A DNA stretch of 64,000 bases from Dasypus novemcinctus. Its lineage: Eukaryota; Chordata; Mammalia; Cingulata; Dasypodidae. Every line of letters begins with the position of its first letter. Within the stretch, counting starts at the first letter, position 1. The notes under the pieces are model-generated. The model was not told the origin of the DNA, did no database searches, and worked only from the letters and a program-made list of their open reading frames with translations. This document shows, in pieces, positions 20,860 through 32,690 of the stretch. Position numbers and translations under genes: made by a program. The stretch is taken from the NCBI RefSeq assembly GCF_030445035.2, contig NC_080695.1, positions 51,477,954-51,541,953 of the forward strand, read 5' to 3'.

Positions 20860-22440
20860 CCTCTGCTTTGTTTCCTGCAGCCCCATGTACAAGGAACCTG
20901 GACCAGACAGATACCCTCATGTCAACTGTCATACACAGGCCTTTCCTCCTCTGTGGGATGACTGCCTGCCAAAGGGGGACCAGGTGGAGGATGTTGCCCT
21001 CTCAGTGACCACTTGGTAGCCCAGTGTCTGGTTGCCAGGCAACCTTCACACCTGGAGAGTGACCCATCTGTGACTTCTCTGGCTGGGACCACTCTTAGTC
21101 TTGCCTCTGGTGGCTCACTCTTCCCTCCAGGGCCCAACCACCTGCCTCTCTGTGGGAGGCCCCTGCATGACTGCTGGGGGTGAGACCCTCCCACCAGGTG
21201 GTGTCTGCTAAGCCCAACCTCCTTTTAGAAACTATCCTGGTCCTTAACTTTTCTTCCTCTTTCCCTCCCTTTCCCTCCCTCCCCCATCATTCCACCCTGG
21301 CCACCCCATCATCACCAACATCTTTGGCCATTTCCCTCATTCCAGAATCCTCTCTGGCACTACCCCCCACATCCCCATCCATTTTTACCATCACCCTGAG
21401 AGCCCCTTCACCCTTTCCTCCTTGGTTCCCCTCACCCCGCACTTCTTTTCCCATCTTCCTGATATTCTGATCACCCCTGTCACTGGATTTTCCATCTCTG
21501 CACCAGTAGGCTTCTGGCCCATTCCACATGCCCTCCCTCTGTTCCTCCCTTTCCTCACCCCCAACTCTGTCCTGCCTCCTAACCCTGCCCACACCTTCCC
21601 TTGCCTCTCCCATCTGAACTCCTCTGTTCTTTCAGGACGTTTCTGGAGAGCATGGGCAAGAGGCATCCCTCTACCCCATCCACTTGCCCTCTCCCACACC
21701 TTAATTCAGGCCAGTAACACCACTAACATCAAGGTCAATCAGGCCCTGTCCAGGAGTGCACTGGGCAGTTGCCCTCTACCCCTTACCCCTGTACACCAGG
21801 CTACTGCTGGTGCAAATTTGCAGCCAGAAGCAACCAAATCTCCCTCCACTGGGATTGGATTCAACATGGATGTAGAGCCACAGCTACAGGCTTGCCAAAT
21901 TAAATTGAACTTGGAATCAGGTAGGTTGGCTTCTGGGGCCTCTCACTGTCATGCCCATGGTGGGAATGGTGGACACCTAGCCAATATTCAAATGGTGTGT
22001 CCTGTACGGAGACCCGGGGGAGCAGCCTCCAGCAGGAGGACCTCCCTTATCTTCCTTAAAAAGAAGCAATAAGACTACATTCCATCCACTTCTCAAGCAG
22101 GAGGGCAATCTACACCCCTCCTTAGAATATGTCCACCAGAAAAATGGCCAAGGGACCCCCCAAGGCCAAGGAAAGAGAAGGAAAGAGAAGCTCCCCACCG
22201 ACATCAGAGAATTTCCTGACAAACTCTTTCCATGATCCCCCCAGGCTTGGAAGACAACTCCCAGGGTTTCTCAAAACCCAAAAGAATGAACATATTAAGA
22301 AGGGGCCTTTGTTGGATTTTGAAAAAGAGAAAGACAAAGAATCCAGGAAAGCTGCAAGGAGGTGGACCAGGCCCTGGGATGTCCTCTGACCCAGAAGAAC
22401 ATGCCACAAAGTTCAGGGACTCCCTAAAGTGAGATTCAGC
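20860..22440 (+). other. GC-rich region with exon-like splice signals
   Basis: On the plus strand three good acceptors end at 20879 (polypyrimidine tract then CAG), about 21635 (ctgttctttcag) and about 22243 (gatccccccag). A good donor (atcag|gtaggt) lies near 21920. The 21635-21920 interval is open in the frame of a 216-codon ORF (21422-22072) rich in Pro, Ser and Leu. A later block has two open frames, one lysine-rich (22129-22389, KEREGKRSSPPTSENF) and one ending 22432. It may be a decayed or testis-type multi-exon gene or a pseudogene. I recognise no protein family, so this is a candidate only. A pyrimidine-rich tract lies at 21245-21290. Confidence 0.25.
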
Positions 22441-23164
22441 TTCTTGGAACCTAAACCTGGGGCCTCAGGCTAGTCCAAGTGGAGATTAGGGCATCAGGAA
22501 GAAACAACCACTACATCCACAAAAAAAATGTGCACTTGAAGGACACCTCAAGTTGTGTACTTTAATTTCCTACCTCTCCCCCAGTGAGCTTCTGCTAGGT
22601 GCACTGATTTTCCAGGTGGGAGTCAAAAACCCAAAATCCTCAGGGAGGTTTTTTTTAAGTAGGGGAACCTCTATTGCAGAGGATGTTTTCCCCACAACAC
22701 CTGAATGCATTCTGAGAACAATAGTTATTCATTTGAAGTCACTGCTTTTTGTGATAATTTGTGTTACTTATCAAGCAACTCATACACCAAGCACCAAACA
22801 GTGGAAAACGCAAAACATCACAGTAGCCCACAACTCCCTGACTCACGGTCTGTTTATGAAATTGGAGAATTTACCCCAATTTGTAATTCTGAAATTTGAC
22901 ATTTTAGGTGAGTGATGAGTGAACCCTAAGGCAACACTTACATCTTGTCCAAAGTGAGTCATACTTAACAGCAATGCCTCAAAGGATTGACAGATTACTA
23001 ATACTTTTATAAATACTTTTATAAAGCATCTAAGGAATCTTTTGTGTTTGACTCATTTGAATTAGATTAATCAAGTTTTTTTTTTATATTGTTTTGATGA
23101 AAAAATGAGAAGACAGATGAATAATGTGCTGAAGGGATATCTGTTACTGATGGTTTAGTGGGTC
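22441..23164. other. Unassigned; possible LTR tail
   Basis: Around 22725-22800, 'attcatttgaagtcactgct' then 'gataatttgtgttacttatc' resembles the 3' end of an old MLT/MER LTR on the plus strand. The rest is unassigned and AT-rich. Confidence 0.3.
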
Positions 23165-25309
23165 ATCAGTCTTCAAGTTTCTTGGACTGGCACATACCGA
23201 CTCCAGCACCAAGTATAGATTCAAATAGAAGGTACAAAAGAGGCAAGTATAGAGAAGTCACAACTGAGTCCAACTCTATCACATTCAGGAGCACAAACTC
23301 CAAAGAAGGGCCCACTGGCAAGGCACCAACTCCACAGCTGTCTGCCATGACCATAAGATCTAAGTATCTCCAGAGCCCTGAGGAGCTCCACTACTTGGCG
23401 GAAGTATCTACTTTGGCAGTTTATGAAATCCTGCTGAGAAGTGCATAAGCGTTACCTCTGGGATGAACTCCTGGCTCACTTTTTTGTCTCTTTGCCATAT
23501 GAATCCATTTGTCTTGACCTTTCCCCATTTATTCAAGGTCTTTTTCAAGTTGCATGCTCAGTAGTGTTTGGTAGTAATGACTTGGTGCCAGGGAGGCTCA
23601 TTTCTGATAGTAATGTGCCACACTGGGGGAAGGTACTGCATTTCTATGCTGACATTGACTTAGAGAGAGGGCACATTTGAGCAACATGGAAGCTGTCAGG
23701 AGGTAATTCTTAGGCACCCTATAGCACTAGGCTAAGTTGCAATTTCTACAGCAAAGGCTCATAAGCCTAAGTGTCAATGTTAAGGGCCCATCAAAGGACC
23801 ATCCTTCTTCACTAGTCCTTGCCCTGCACTTGGGGTATTGTTGGTGTTCCACTAGAAAATGTGGCAGAGCTCTCCAGGTTGGGAATTCAATATACTTTTG
23901 GTTATTGTATGAATATCCACCCACAGTGACAATGTCCCATGAACATTTGAACACCTTTATGTACCTTATATGTATGCCCAGGAGAACTTCCTCCCATCTA
24001 GCCCCCTTCACTAACACCCCACACCAATAATCTTACCCTGTCATAGCTGTAACCTTTCTGTTGTCCAAAACTTCTTCAAAAATTTAGCCAAGAATACCAC
24101 CAAATACAATTAATAGGGAAATGAAATAATGATTGGTTTAAAGATAAGAAATGAAATATGTAATGATTTAGAAAACCAAAATGAAAATAAAATTTTAAAC
24201 TTGGGATATTAAAAAAATGAAAAATATTTTTAAAAATTTCTTTGAACATTTTGCCTTTCACCACTGTAATATCTGTTGTCCTGTATGTACAGTGATGTGT
24301 TCTTCCAGTTTTTCCCCAATGTCTTATTTTTTTTCATTTTGTCTTCACAAAAGTTTTAGGTCAGAGTAAAGTCACATACAGAACACAAGATACTTCCATA
24401 TACCAAATATCCTCCCCTTTCCCCCTTTCCTGTAGCAATAACATTTTAAATGTGGATGGTATATTTGTTACAAATGATGTACGAATATTGAAATATAGCC
24501 ATTGACTTGGTCTACACTCTAGACCACACACTTACAAATTTTTTATGGAATTCAGCATGACCTGTATCCATCATTGCAAGATCATGCAGAACAGTTCCAT
24601 TACCCCCTAAATACCCACTCTCTTTCATCTACTCTGTCTTTCCCTTTATCTCACTTGGGGCCCATGGTGACCAAAAGGCTTCACTCCATGAAGGACAAGA
24701 TACAAAGTTACTTGCAAACACAATGAGGGCTTAACACATGGGTCTGTCCTCCACTATTAGGAACTGCCCTTCCTCTTGAGGGACACCCTCCCCTCTGTTT
24801 GCTAACATATCAGGCCACCCAAGGATGGAAGTCCAACTCCTTCTGCTCATTATGTGGATCTCCAGCCACTGACACAACACACTTTAACAAAAAAGATCAG
24901 AGCACATTCTCTAGAATAATGCCCCAGTTGTGCCCTGTCCCAAATGCCCACCATCCAACACCCTAAACAAGTAACCCTTCCTTCTCATATTGCCAAAAGA
25001 GTTTCCCCAACATCGAAGTTTCAGCCACATACCTGCCAATGCCCAGTGTTCACCTGCAATCTCCCACAATGCTAATTCAGTTCCATGGACTAACCAACCC
25101 ACCCTTCTCCAAACTAACCCCTGTCAAACTTGCACCATCCAACCCAATAGTATCACTACATCCCTATCATATCCCTTCAACATATAATTACTCACTTCCA
25201 ACTTATAGATTTTGCCCGTATGGGCATTTGTTCATAACCTTCTCCTTTTCTATTTCCTGTAAACCTGTATTCCAAACTGTACCTCTCTGATTCTGTTTGA
25301 TTTCCTTAA

Positions 25310-28300
25310 CTTATGTCAGTGAGGTCATGTAAAATTTTCCTTCAAAGTCTGGCTTACTTCACTCAGCATAATGTCCTCATGATTCATCCATGTTATCCCA
25401 TGTGTTAGTATTGTATTCCTTCTTACAGCTGAATAATATCCCATTGTATGTTATACCACATTTTGTTTATCCATTCATCTCTCAATGGGCATTTGGGTTG
25501 TTTTCAACTTCTGTCAATACTGAATAATGCTGTAATGAACATTGATGTGCATGTATCTTTTTGTGTCTTGACTTTCAGTTCTTCTGAATATATACCCAGC
25601 AGTGGAATTGCTGGATCATATGGCAGATCCATAGTTAGATTTTGAGGAACTACTCAACTGTCCTTCATGATGGCTTGAAACTTCTACATTCCCAACAGCT
25701 GTGGATGAGGATTCCCATTCCTTCACATCCTCTCCAACACCTGTAGCTCTCTTTTTTATTAATAACTGCCAGTTTAATGGGGGAAGATGATATCTCATTG
25801 TAGTTTTGATTTGCATTTCCCTACTTGCTAGCGATGATATGCATCATTTCATGCCCTTTTTAGCCATTTTTATTTCTTGTTTGGAGAAGTGTCTGTTCAA
25901 ATCACTTGCCCATTTTTTAAATGGGTTGTTCCTCTTTTTATTTTTGAGACACAGGATATCTTTATATATGCTGAATATTATCCTCGTATCAGATATATAG
26001 TTAACAAATCTATTCTCTCATTGGATAGGCTGTCTTTTCACTTTCTTGACTAATTCCTTTGATGTGCCAAAGGTTTTAATTTTGAGGAGGTCCCATTTCT
26101 CTATTTTTTCATTCATTGCTCATGCTTTGGGTGTGAAGTTCATGAATTAGTTTCCTACACATAAGTTCATGTAGATGCTTTCAAGGTACTTAATTATATT
26201 CCAAGGTATTTAAAGGTCTTGACTCTGATATTTAGATCCTTAATTCATCTTGAATTGGTTTTTGTACAAGGTGTATACTGGTGATTCACTCTCATTCTTT
26301 GAATATGGATATCCAGTTCTCCAAGCACCATTCTTTGAAGAAGCCATTCTCTTCCAGTGGACTTGGTGGCATTCTGAAATATCAGACACCTATATACGTG
26401 AGGATCTTTCTCAGAACTCTCAATTCAGTTCCATTTGTTGGTCCTTCTATTCTTGTACCAATACCATGCAATTTTGACCAATGTAGCTTTGTAGTATGTT
26501 TTAAAATCAGATAGTGTGATTCCTCAAATTACATTTTTCTTTTTCAATATGTCTTTGACTATTCAGGGCCTCTTGTGCTTTCAAATAAATTTCATAACAG
26601 GTTTTTCCAATATTGTAAAAAATACTGTGTTGATTTTTAATGGGATTGCATTTAATCTGTAGATCAGTTTGGGTAGGATAGATATCTTAATGCTGTTTAC
26701 TCTTATCCATGAACAGGGAATATTCCTCCATTTATTTAAGTCTTCTTTGCTTTCCTTTAACAGCATTGTGTAGTTTTCTGTGTATAAGTCATATGTATCT
26801 TTAGTCAAATTTATTTCTAATATTTTTTCCTTTATTTGCTTTTGTAAATCAGATTATTTCTTGATTTCTTCCTCTGATTGCTTATTTTTGTTGTATCAAA
26901 ATGTTACTGATTTCTGTGTGGTGACCTTATAACCTGTGACTTTACTGAACTCATTTATAAGCTCTAGAAGATTTGATGTAGATTTCTCAAGGTTTTCTAT
27001 GTATAGGATTTTGTCATCAGCAAACAGTGAAATTTTTACTTCTTTCTTCCTTCCCAATTTGGATGCTTTTCATATCTTTTCTTGGCATACATGCTCAAAC
27101 ATGTAGAAAAATATAGATAAGAACAGTGATCCTGGTTACCTTGTCTTGTTCCCAATCTAGAGGGAAAGCTTTTAGGATTTCACCCTTGTATATTAGGTAA
27201 GCTGTGGGTTATTCATATACCCTTTATCATGTTCAGGAAATTTCCTTCTATTCCTCTACTTTGCAGTAATTTTATAAGGAAAGGGGGCTGTATTTTGTTG
27301 ACTGCTTATTCTGCATTTGTAGAGATGATCATGTGACTTTTTCTTCTGATCTATTCATGTACTATATTGCATTGTTTGGTTTTCTTATGTTGAAGCATCC
27401 TTGCACAGCAGGGATGAAAGCCACTTGACCATGCTGTATAATTCATTTCATGTGTTGTTGAATATGAGTAGCAAGTATTCTGTGGCAGATCTTAACATCT
27501 AGGTTCATTAGAGGGGGTGGTGTATAATTTTCCTTTCTGGCATCTATATTTGGCTTTGGTATTAGGGCAAAGTTGACGTTATAGAATGAGTTAGGCAATG
27601 TTCCTTCTACATCTATTTTTTTGTAAGAGTTTAAGAAGGATTGATGTTATTTCCTTCCAGAATGTTTGGTAGAATTCACCTGTAAAGCCATCTGGTCCTT
27701 GGCTCTTCTTAGTTCAGTGGTTTTGGATGACTCTTTCAATGTAATTAGTTTTCACTGGTTTGTTGAGTTCATCAATTTCTTCTTTTATCAAAGAAGGCAG
27801 CTTGTGTGTTTCTAGAAATTGTCCCTTTCTTCTAAATTATTCTTTTTGTTGGCATATAATTTTTCAAAGGATTCCTCTTATGATGCTCTTTATTTCTGTG
27901 GAGTAGTGGTGATATCCTCTATCTTGTTTCTTACTTTGTTAATTTGCATCTTCCTCTTTTTTTTTGTCTAGCTGAGGTTTTGCCAATTTTATTGATCCCT
28001 TTGAACCAGCTTTTGGTTTAGTTTATTTTTTCTACTGCCTTTTTATTTTGTTTCATTTAGTTCTGCTCTAATCTTTGTTATTTCCTTCATTCTACTTCCT
28101 TTGGGCTTAGTTTGTTGCTCTTTTTCTAATTCATCCAGGTATGCAGTCTGGTCATCAATTTCGCTCTTCCTCCTTTTTTGATATATGTATTTATGGCTAT
28201 GAATTGCCCTCTCAGTACAACTTTTGATGCATCCCATAAGTTTTTTTTTTTTTTAAAGATTTATTTATTTATTTAATTTCCCCCCCTCCCCTGGTTGTCT

Positions 28301-28935
28301 GTTCTTGGTGTCTATTTGCTGTCTGTTCTTGGTGTCTATTTGCTGCGTCTTGTTTCTTTGTCCGCTTCTGTTGTCGTCAGCGGCACGGGAAGTGTGGGCG
28401 GCGCCATTCCTCGGCAGGCTGCTCTTTCATTTCACGCTGGGCGGCTTTTCCTCACGGGCGCACTCCTTGCGTGTGGGGCTCCCCCACGCGGGGGACACCC
28501 TTGCGTGGCACTGCACTCCTTGCGTGCATCAGCACTGCACATGGCCAGTTCCACACGGGTCAAGGAGGCCCGGGGTTTGAACCGCGGACCTCCCATGTGG
28601 TAGACGGACGCCCTAACCACTGGGCCAAAGTCCGTTTCCCTTCCCATAAGTTTTGATATGTCATGTTGTCATTTTCATTTGTTTCAAGGTGGTTATAATT
28701 TCTTTTGTAATTTCCTCCTTGACCCACAGTTTGTCTAAAAGGATGTTGCTTAACTTCCATATGTCTGTGCCTAATCTGGTTCTCTGGCCTTAACTATTTC
28801 CAGCTTCATTTCCTTGTGGTCAGAAAAAATTATTTGTATCATTTCAATATTTCTAAATTGATTGATGATTATTCTCCTGCCTAGCATGTGGTTCATCTTT
28901 GAGAATGATCCATGTGCACTCAAGAAGAAAGTATG
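25310..28935 (-). pseudogene. L1 ORF2 pseudogene (RT and C terminus)
   Basis: ORF2p supplies the endonuclease and reverse transcriptase of L1 target-primed retrotransposition. Fragments of the frame survive on the minus strand. At 28043-28237 the product includes TKPKGSRMKEITKIRAELNE, the segment before the RT domain. At 26581-26808 it includes [10 protein letters not shown] and [14 protein letters not shown], the region after the RT palm. The 3' end (25320-25640) encodes the conserved C-terminal zone. The frame is broken by many stops and frameshifts and by a nested SINE, so it is inactive. Confidence 0.85.
28241..28640 (-). mobile_element. DAS-I SINE, nested in L1
   Basis: Minus-strand head 'ggactttggcccagtggtta' at the right end and 'aataaataaataaatc' plus A-tail (T-run 28241-28254) at the left. 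Target duplication tcccataag with adjoining T's lies at 28232-28240 and 28642-28650. A near-duplicate 'gtctgttcttggtgtctatttgctg' unit (read on +) occurs twice at about 28298-28345, a small internal duplication. Confidence 0.95.
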
Positions 28936-28939
28936 CCAG

Positions 28940-29045
28940 CAACTTAATATCAGACTTAGATCCTCCAGAAGTTGGAGAGAATAGAGTTCTGTTGTTTTAA
29001 GACATCCAGTGTATAGTATCTTGCTGCAGGCCTATAAAACCAATA
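28940..29045 (+). repeat. MaLR/MLT1-type LTR 3' end fragment
   Basis: 'gttctgttgttttaagacat' with 'ccagtgtatagtatcttgct' and 'ctataaaaccaataca' matches the 3' terminus of MLT1-class LTRs. It abuts the truncated L1 5' end. Confidence 0.55.
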
Positions 29046-29539
29046 CACTCAATAAATCACTATTTTTCCAAATGAACAATGCCTTATGTTACAATTTATG
29101 CATGGGTAAAAAAATCCATTAAAATTTAATATTAACTCAGTGAATTTTAATATAAGAAGCAAAACAAGTGAAGAATCATATTTTTAGATTCCACATTGCA
29201 ACTAAGATTTAAGCAACATCCTCTTGGCAAGTTAAAGTATATTATCAAAAGAGAAAACTACAATTATCTACAAATTATGTTACAATACTTCTCATTTTCC
29301 CAATACATACCTGTATTACCTGTATGAGGCATGTTTTTCTTCATATACTTCAACAAAAAACAAAATATTTCAACAGATTGAATATAGCAACTGATGAGTT
29401 ACCCATATCCCATTAAAACACATTTAAATATTGCAAATTCTTACTCATTTTGTTGAATAAAATATAGTTTTTTAAATATAAAATACAATATTTATGTTCA
29501 CATGCAATGGGGATTGCTTTTTCTTAGTGCATTAATAAG
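29046..29539. other. AT-rich spacer, nothing assigned
   Basis: Between the LTR tail and duplication copy B. No repeat or coding signal is recognised. Confidence 0.3.
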
Positions 29540-32045
29540 TTCATTTTTCTCAGTTTTCATATATATTACAGTGACCACCAATAGATAAAGGCAAAATAAA
29601 GAATACCTACTTGAGGTTCCCAATAATTTTCCAAGTCTGGAATGATGCTGAGGATATAAAGCTTGAATCCCCTTTCTAGTCAATATTTTGCTGGAAACGC
29701 TAAACAGAACAGTAAGGCAGTAAACACACACACATAAAAGAGACAGACATTGGAAAGAAGGAGTTGACATTATCTATTTGCAGCCAACATGATTATTTAC
29801 ATCAGAGTTTCTCAGCCTCCACACTACATTCAGTCCAGAAAAAGTTTGCTCTGTGTGGCTGCCCTGTGCAATATAATCTGTTTAATAGTGTCTTTACTCC
29901 TTCGCCATTAAATGCCAGGAGATTTCTCCTAGTGGTGAGAACCAGAAATGTTTTCAAATGTTGCCAAATATCTCTTGGGAGGCAAAATAACTGCCAGTAG
30001 AGAACCACTGGTCTTTCTTTCAAATCACAAGGATTCTAATAAAACCACTTGAGAGTATGTACATTTAAACTTGATGCAGAGTAGAAAGCCAATACACAGA
30101 AAACAATAAAATTCCTATAGATTAGCAACAAGGTTTTGAAAGATGGAATTTTACAAATGCATTCATATTTACAAACACAAAATAACAGGAACAAATTAAC
30201 AAAAACTTTTAATAGCTGTACAGTTAAAATGATTAAACATTGCTAAATAAAGATCTAAATAAATGAGGACATAACATATACATGAATGAAATTATTGATT
30301 TCAAAATACTCAGTCACCTCAAAAGAAATTTATATATTTAAACACAATCTCAATGAAAATACCTGGAGGCATTTTTATGGGAATTGATGAGATGTTTTCG
30401 AACTGTATATAAAAATTACAATGACCTAATATGCTCAACACAAATTTTTAAAAACAAAAAAATTGAATAAGTTAATACAATCTCTTTTCCACATGTAATA
30501 ATTTAGTAATCAAGCTAAAGCCATGACAAGTTTAGTCATTTCAATCAGTGGAGTGGAATAGAATCTACAAATTGATGCAAACATATGCAATCAATTAATT
30601 TTAATAAATGCATTGTTCTGTACATCAGTTCAGGTAGGACTGACATTATAACATATGTAGTCTCCCAATATAAAATCATGGAATGTCCTTCCATTTATTT
30701 AGGTCTTCTTTGGTTTAGGTTACAACATTTTGTAGTTTTCTGAATATAGTTCCTTCATGTTCCTGGTTAAATTTATTACTAAATATTTGATTCTTTTAGT
30801 GGCCATTGTAAATGAATTTTTTTCTCACTTCCTACTCAGACTGCACATTAGTAATGTATAGAAGCACTATGAATCTTGCCCTCATCAGGTTCGATGAAAT
30901 TGTCTATTCTAGTAGCTTTGATGTGTGTTTTTTTGTTACTTTTTACATGGTATTTTTCATGTTTTTTACTTTAAGCAATTCACTTATTAAACTGAAATTA
31001 ACCTAAAATTATATAGAAGATTTGAACAAGAAACTTTTTTCAAGCATCATTGGATTTTTTAAAATAACAGTATATGGAACTTAAAATAATAACAAAATTA
31101 AATGTCACAACCACAGGCAGGTTAGGTTCTGTTCAAAATATGGTTAAATGGAAATTAATAATAATGAATGAGCAAAATGAAAAGTCCCAACATGTTTGGA
31201 AATTGAAATATACGATCATAAATATCACATAGTTCAGATGTGAATACAAAAAGGAATTTAGGTAATATGTTAGAATTCATTTTTAAATACTATATATCAA
31301 AATATGTTAGTTGCCAAAAATAAAAGTCAAAGGAAAATTTCTAACTTACAGTGCATGATTTAGAAATAAAGAAGCAAAGCTGTCAATCACAAGAATTTTC
31401 CAAAATTGACAGAAAATTTAAACACAGAGGAGATAAATATAAGGAAAAAGAAAACTCAAATTAGTGAAATGGGAAAACAAGAATAGTCAGAGAGAACAAA
31501 GGGAAGCAAAGATAGAGTCATTGGAAAGAGTAATAAACTTGATAAGCATCTTTTTAAGACAAATCAAGAAAAACAGAAGCATAAATGTCGACATCAGAAA
31601 AAAAGACATTTTTCAACAAATTTTTCAACAGATAAAATGATATTTTCATTTAAATATTTCCATTAAAAAATTTATCATATTTCAACAGATAAAATGATAT
31701 TTCAAAAGTGGTGTGAATAGATTTTTAAATGACATTTTTATTTACAATTTTATTTTTAAATGACATTTCATTTAAAATTTTATTTTCATTTTAAAATTTA
31801 GCATTTTTCTACAGACCAAATGATATTTCAAAAGTGGTGTGAATAAGTTTGGAAATCTCAATAAAATGAGGTCATTGTTAGTAAAATATTACCAAATCTG
31901 ACATAAGAAAAATTAGGAAAATGAATTTAGGATTACATTCACAATTTAAAATCAGAATCATGAACACTCCCACAGAGAAAACTTTGAAGCCCAAAAGATT
32001 TCAATATACATTCAATAAAAATTTTTCAAAAGGATAAAATGGTAG
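29540..32045 (+). repeat. Ancient direct duplication, copy B
   Basis: Collinear with 12790-15110, including MER5A at the same place and the same L1 orientation changes. It is longer than copy A because of local expansion around 31610-31850, where 'caacagataaaatgatattt' and 'aagtggtgtgaataga' recur with AT-rich filler. Divergence between the copies looks like roughly 15-20%, judged by eye. Confidence 0.8.
29807..30016 (-). repeat. MER5A-like hAT fragment
   Basis: Counterpart of 13066-13272: 'gagtttctcagcctccacac', 'ccattaaatgccaggagatt', 'ggtgagaaccagaaatgttt', 'gccaaatatctcttgggagg', ending 'agaaccactgg'. Confidence 0.8.
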
Positions 32046-32289
32046 GGAAACAAACCACTAACATACCCATAGGTCAGATGTATTAATTCCAAGACTTACA
32101 ATGTACTCTTGCCATTTCTTTTATTTTCAAACATTCACAAACAAGTGTTTACTAATTTTTCACAGATTAAACTTCAGTTTTCCATTCTCTAACCATATGC
32201 TATTGTCTCATGACATATTCTAGCAATTAACTCCAGAAATTTGCTCATTTATATTTAGCTCATAACAGAGAAATAAAAAAAAAAAAATA

Positions 32290-32690
32290 CTTTTCATCTT
32301 GGACCTTGCTTGCTTGAATCGCCATAATGTCCTCTAGATTCATCCATGTTGTCATATGCTCCATGAATTTGTTTCTTCTGACAGCTGTATAATATTCCAT
32401 CATGGGTATAGATGCAATTTGTTTTTCCATTCATTGGTTGATGGACACACGGGTTGTGTTCTTTTGCAATTGTGAATAACATCACTATGAACATCAGTGT
32501 GCAGATGTCTGTTCATGTCACTACTCTCACTTCTTTTGAATATATACCTAATAGTAGTTTGCCAGTTGACATAATAAATCCATATCTAAAATCCTTAGCA
32601 ACTGTCAATGAATGCACCATTCCACATTCCCAACAGTAGCAAACAAGCATCCCTATCTCTCCATATCGTCTCCAACACTTGCAGGTTTTT
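32290..32690 (-). mobile_element. L1 ORF2 3' end, antisense fragment
   Basis: The minus-strand frame at 32294-32494 encodes an L1 ORF2 C-terminal stretch (FTIAKEHNPCVHQPMNGKTN, followed by YTHDGILYSC). The plus strand shows the usual reverse-complement landmarks 'tcatccatgttgtcatatgc' and 'aatattccatcatgggtata'. 5'- and 3'-truncated. Confidence 0.85.

Larger units (their letters stand above)
23165..28935 (-). mobile_element. L1 element, antisense, truncated at both ends
   Basis: From right to left (L1 sense): the end of the endonuclease domain, reverse transcriptase, ORF2 C terminus (about 25310), then a ~2.1-kb 3' UTR to 23165 that is collinear with 53.85-56.34 kb. The 5' end stops at about 28935 inside the endonuclease-coding part. 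The terminal ~700 bp of 3' UTR seen in the 53-kb copy is absent. A DAS-I is nested at 28241-28640. Confidence 0.85.

Noticed and set aside
21287..21699. Minus-strand frames rich in Arg, Gly and Glu
   Set aside because: They are the complement of a long pyrimidine-rich tract. The composition alone explains the openness.
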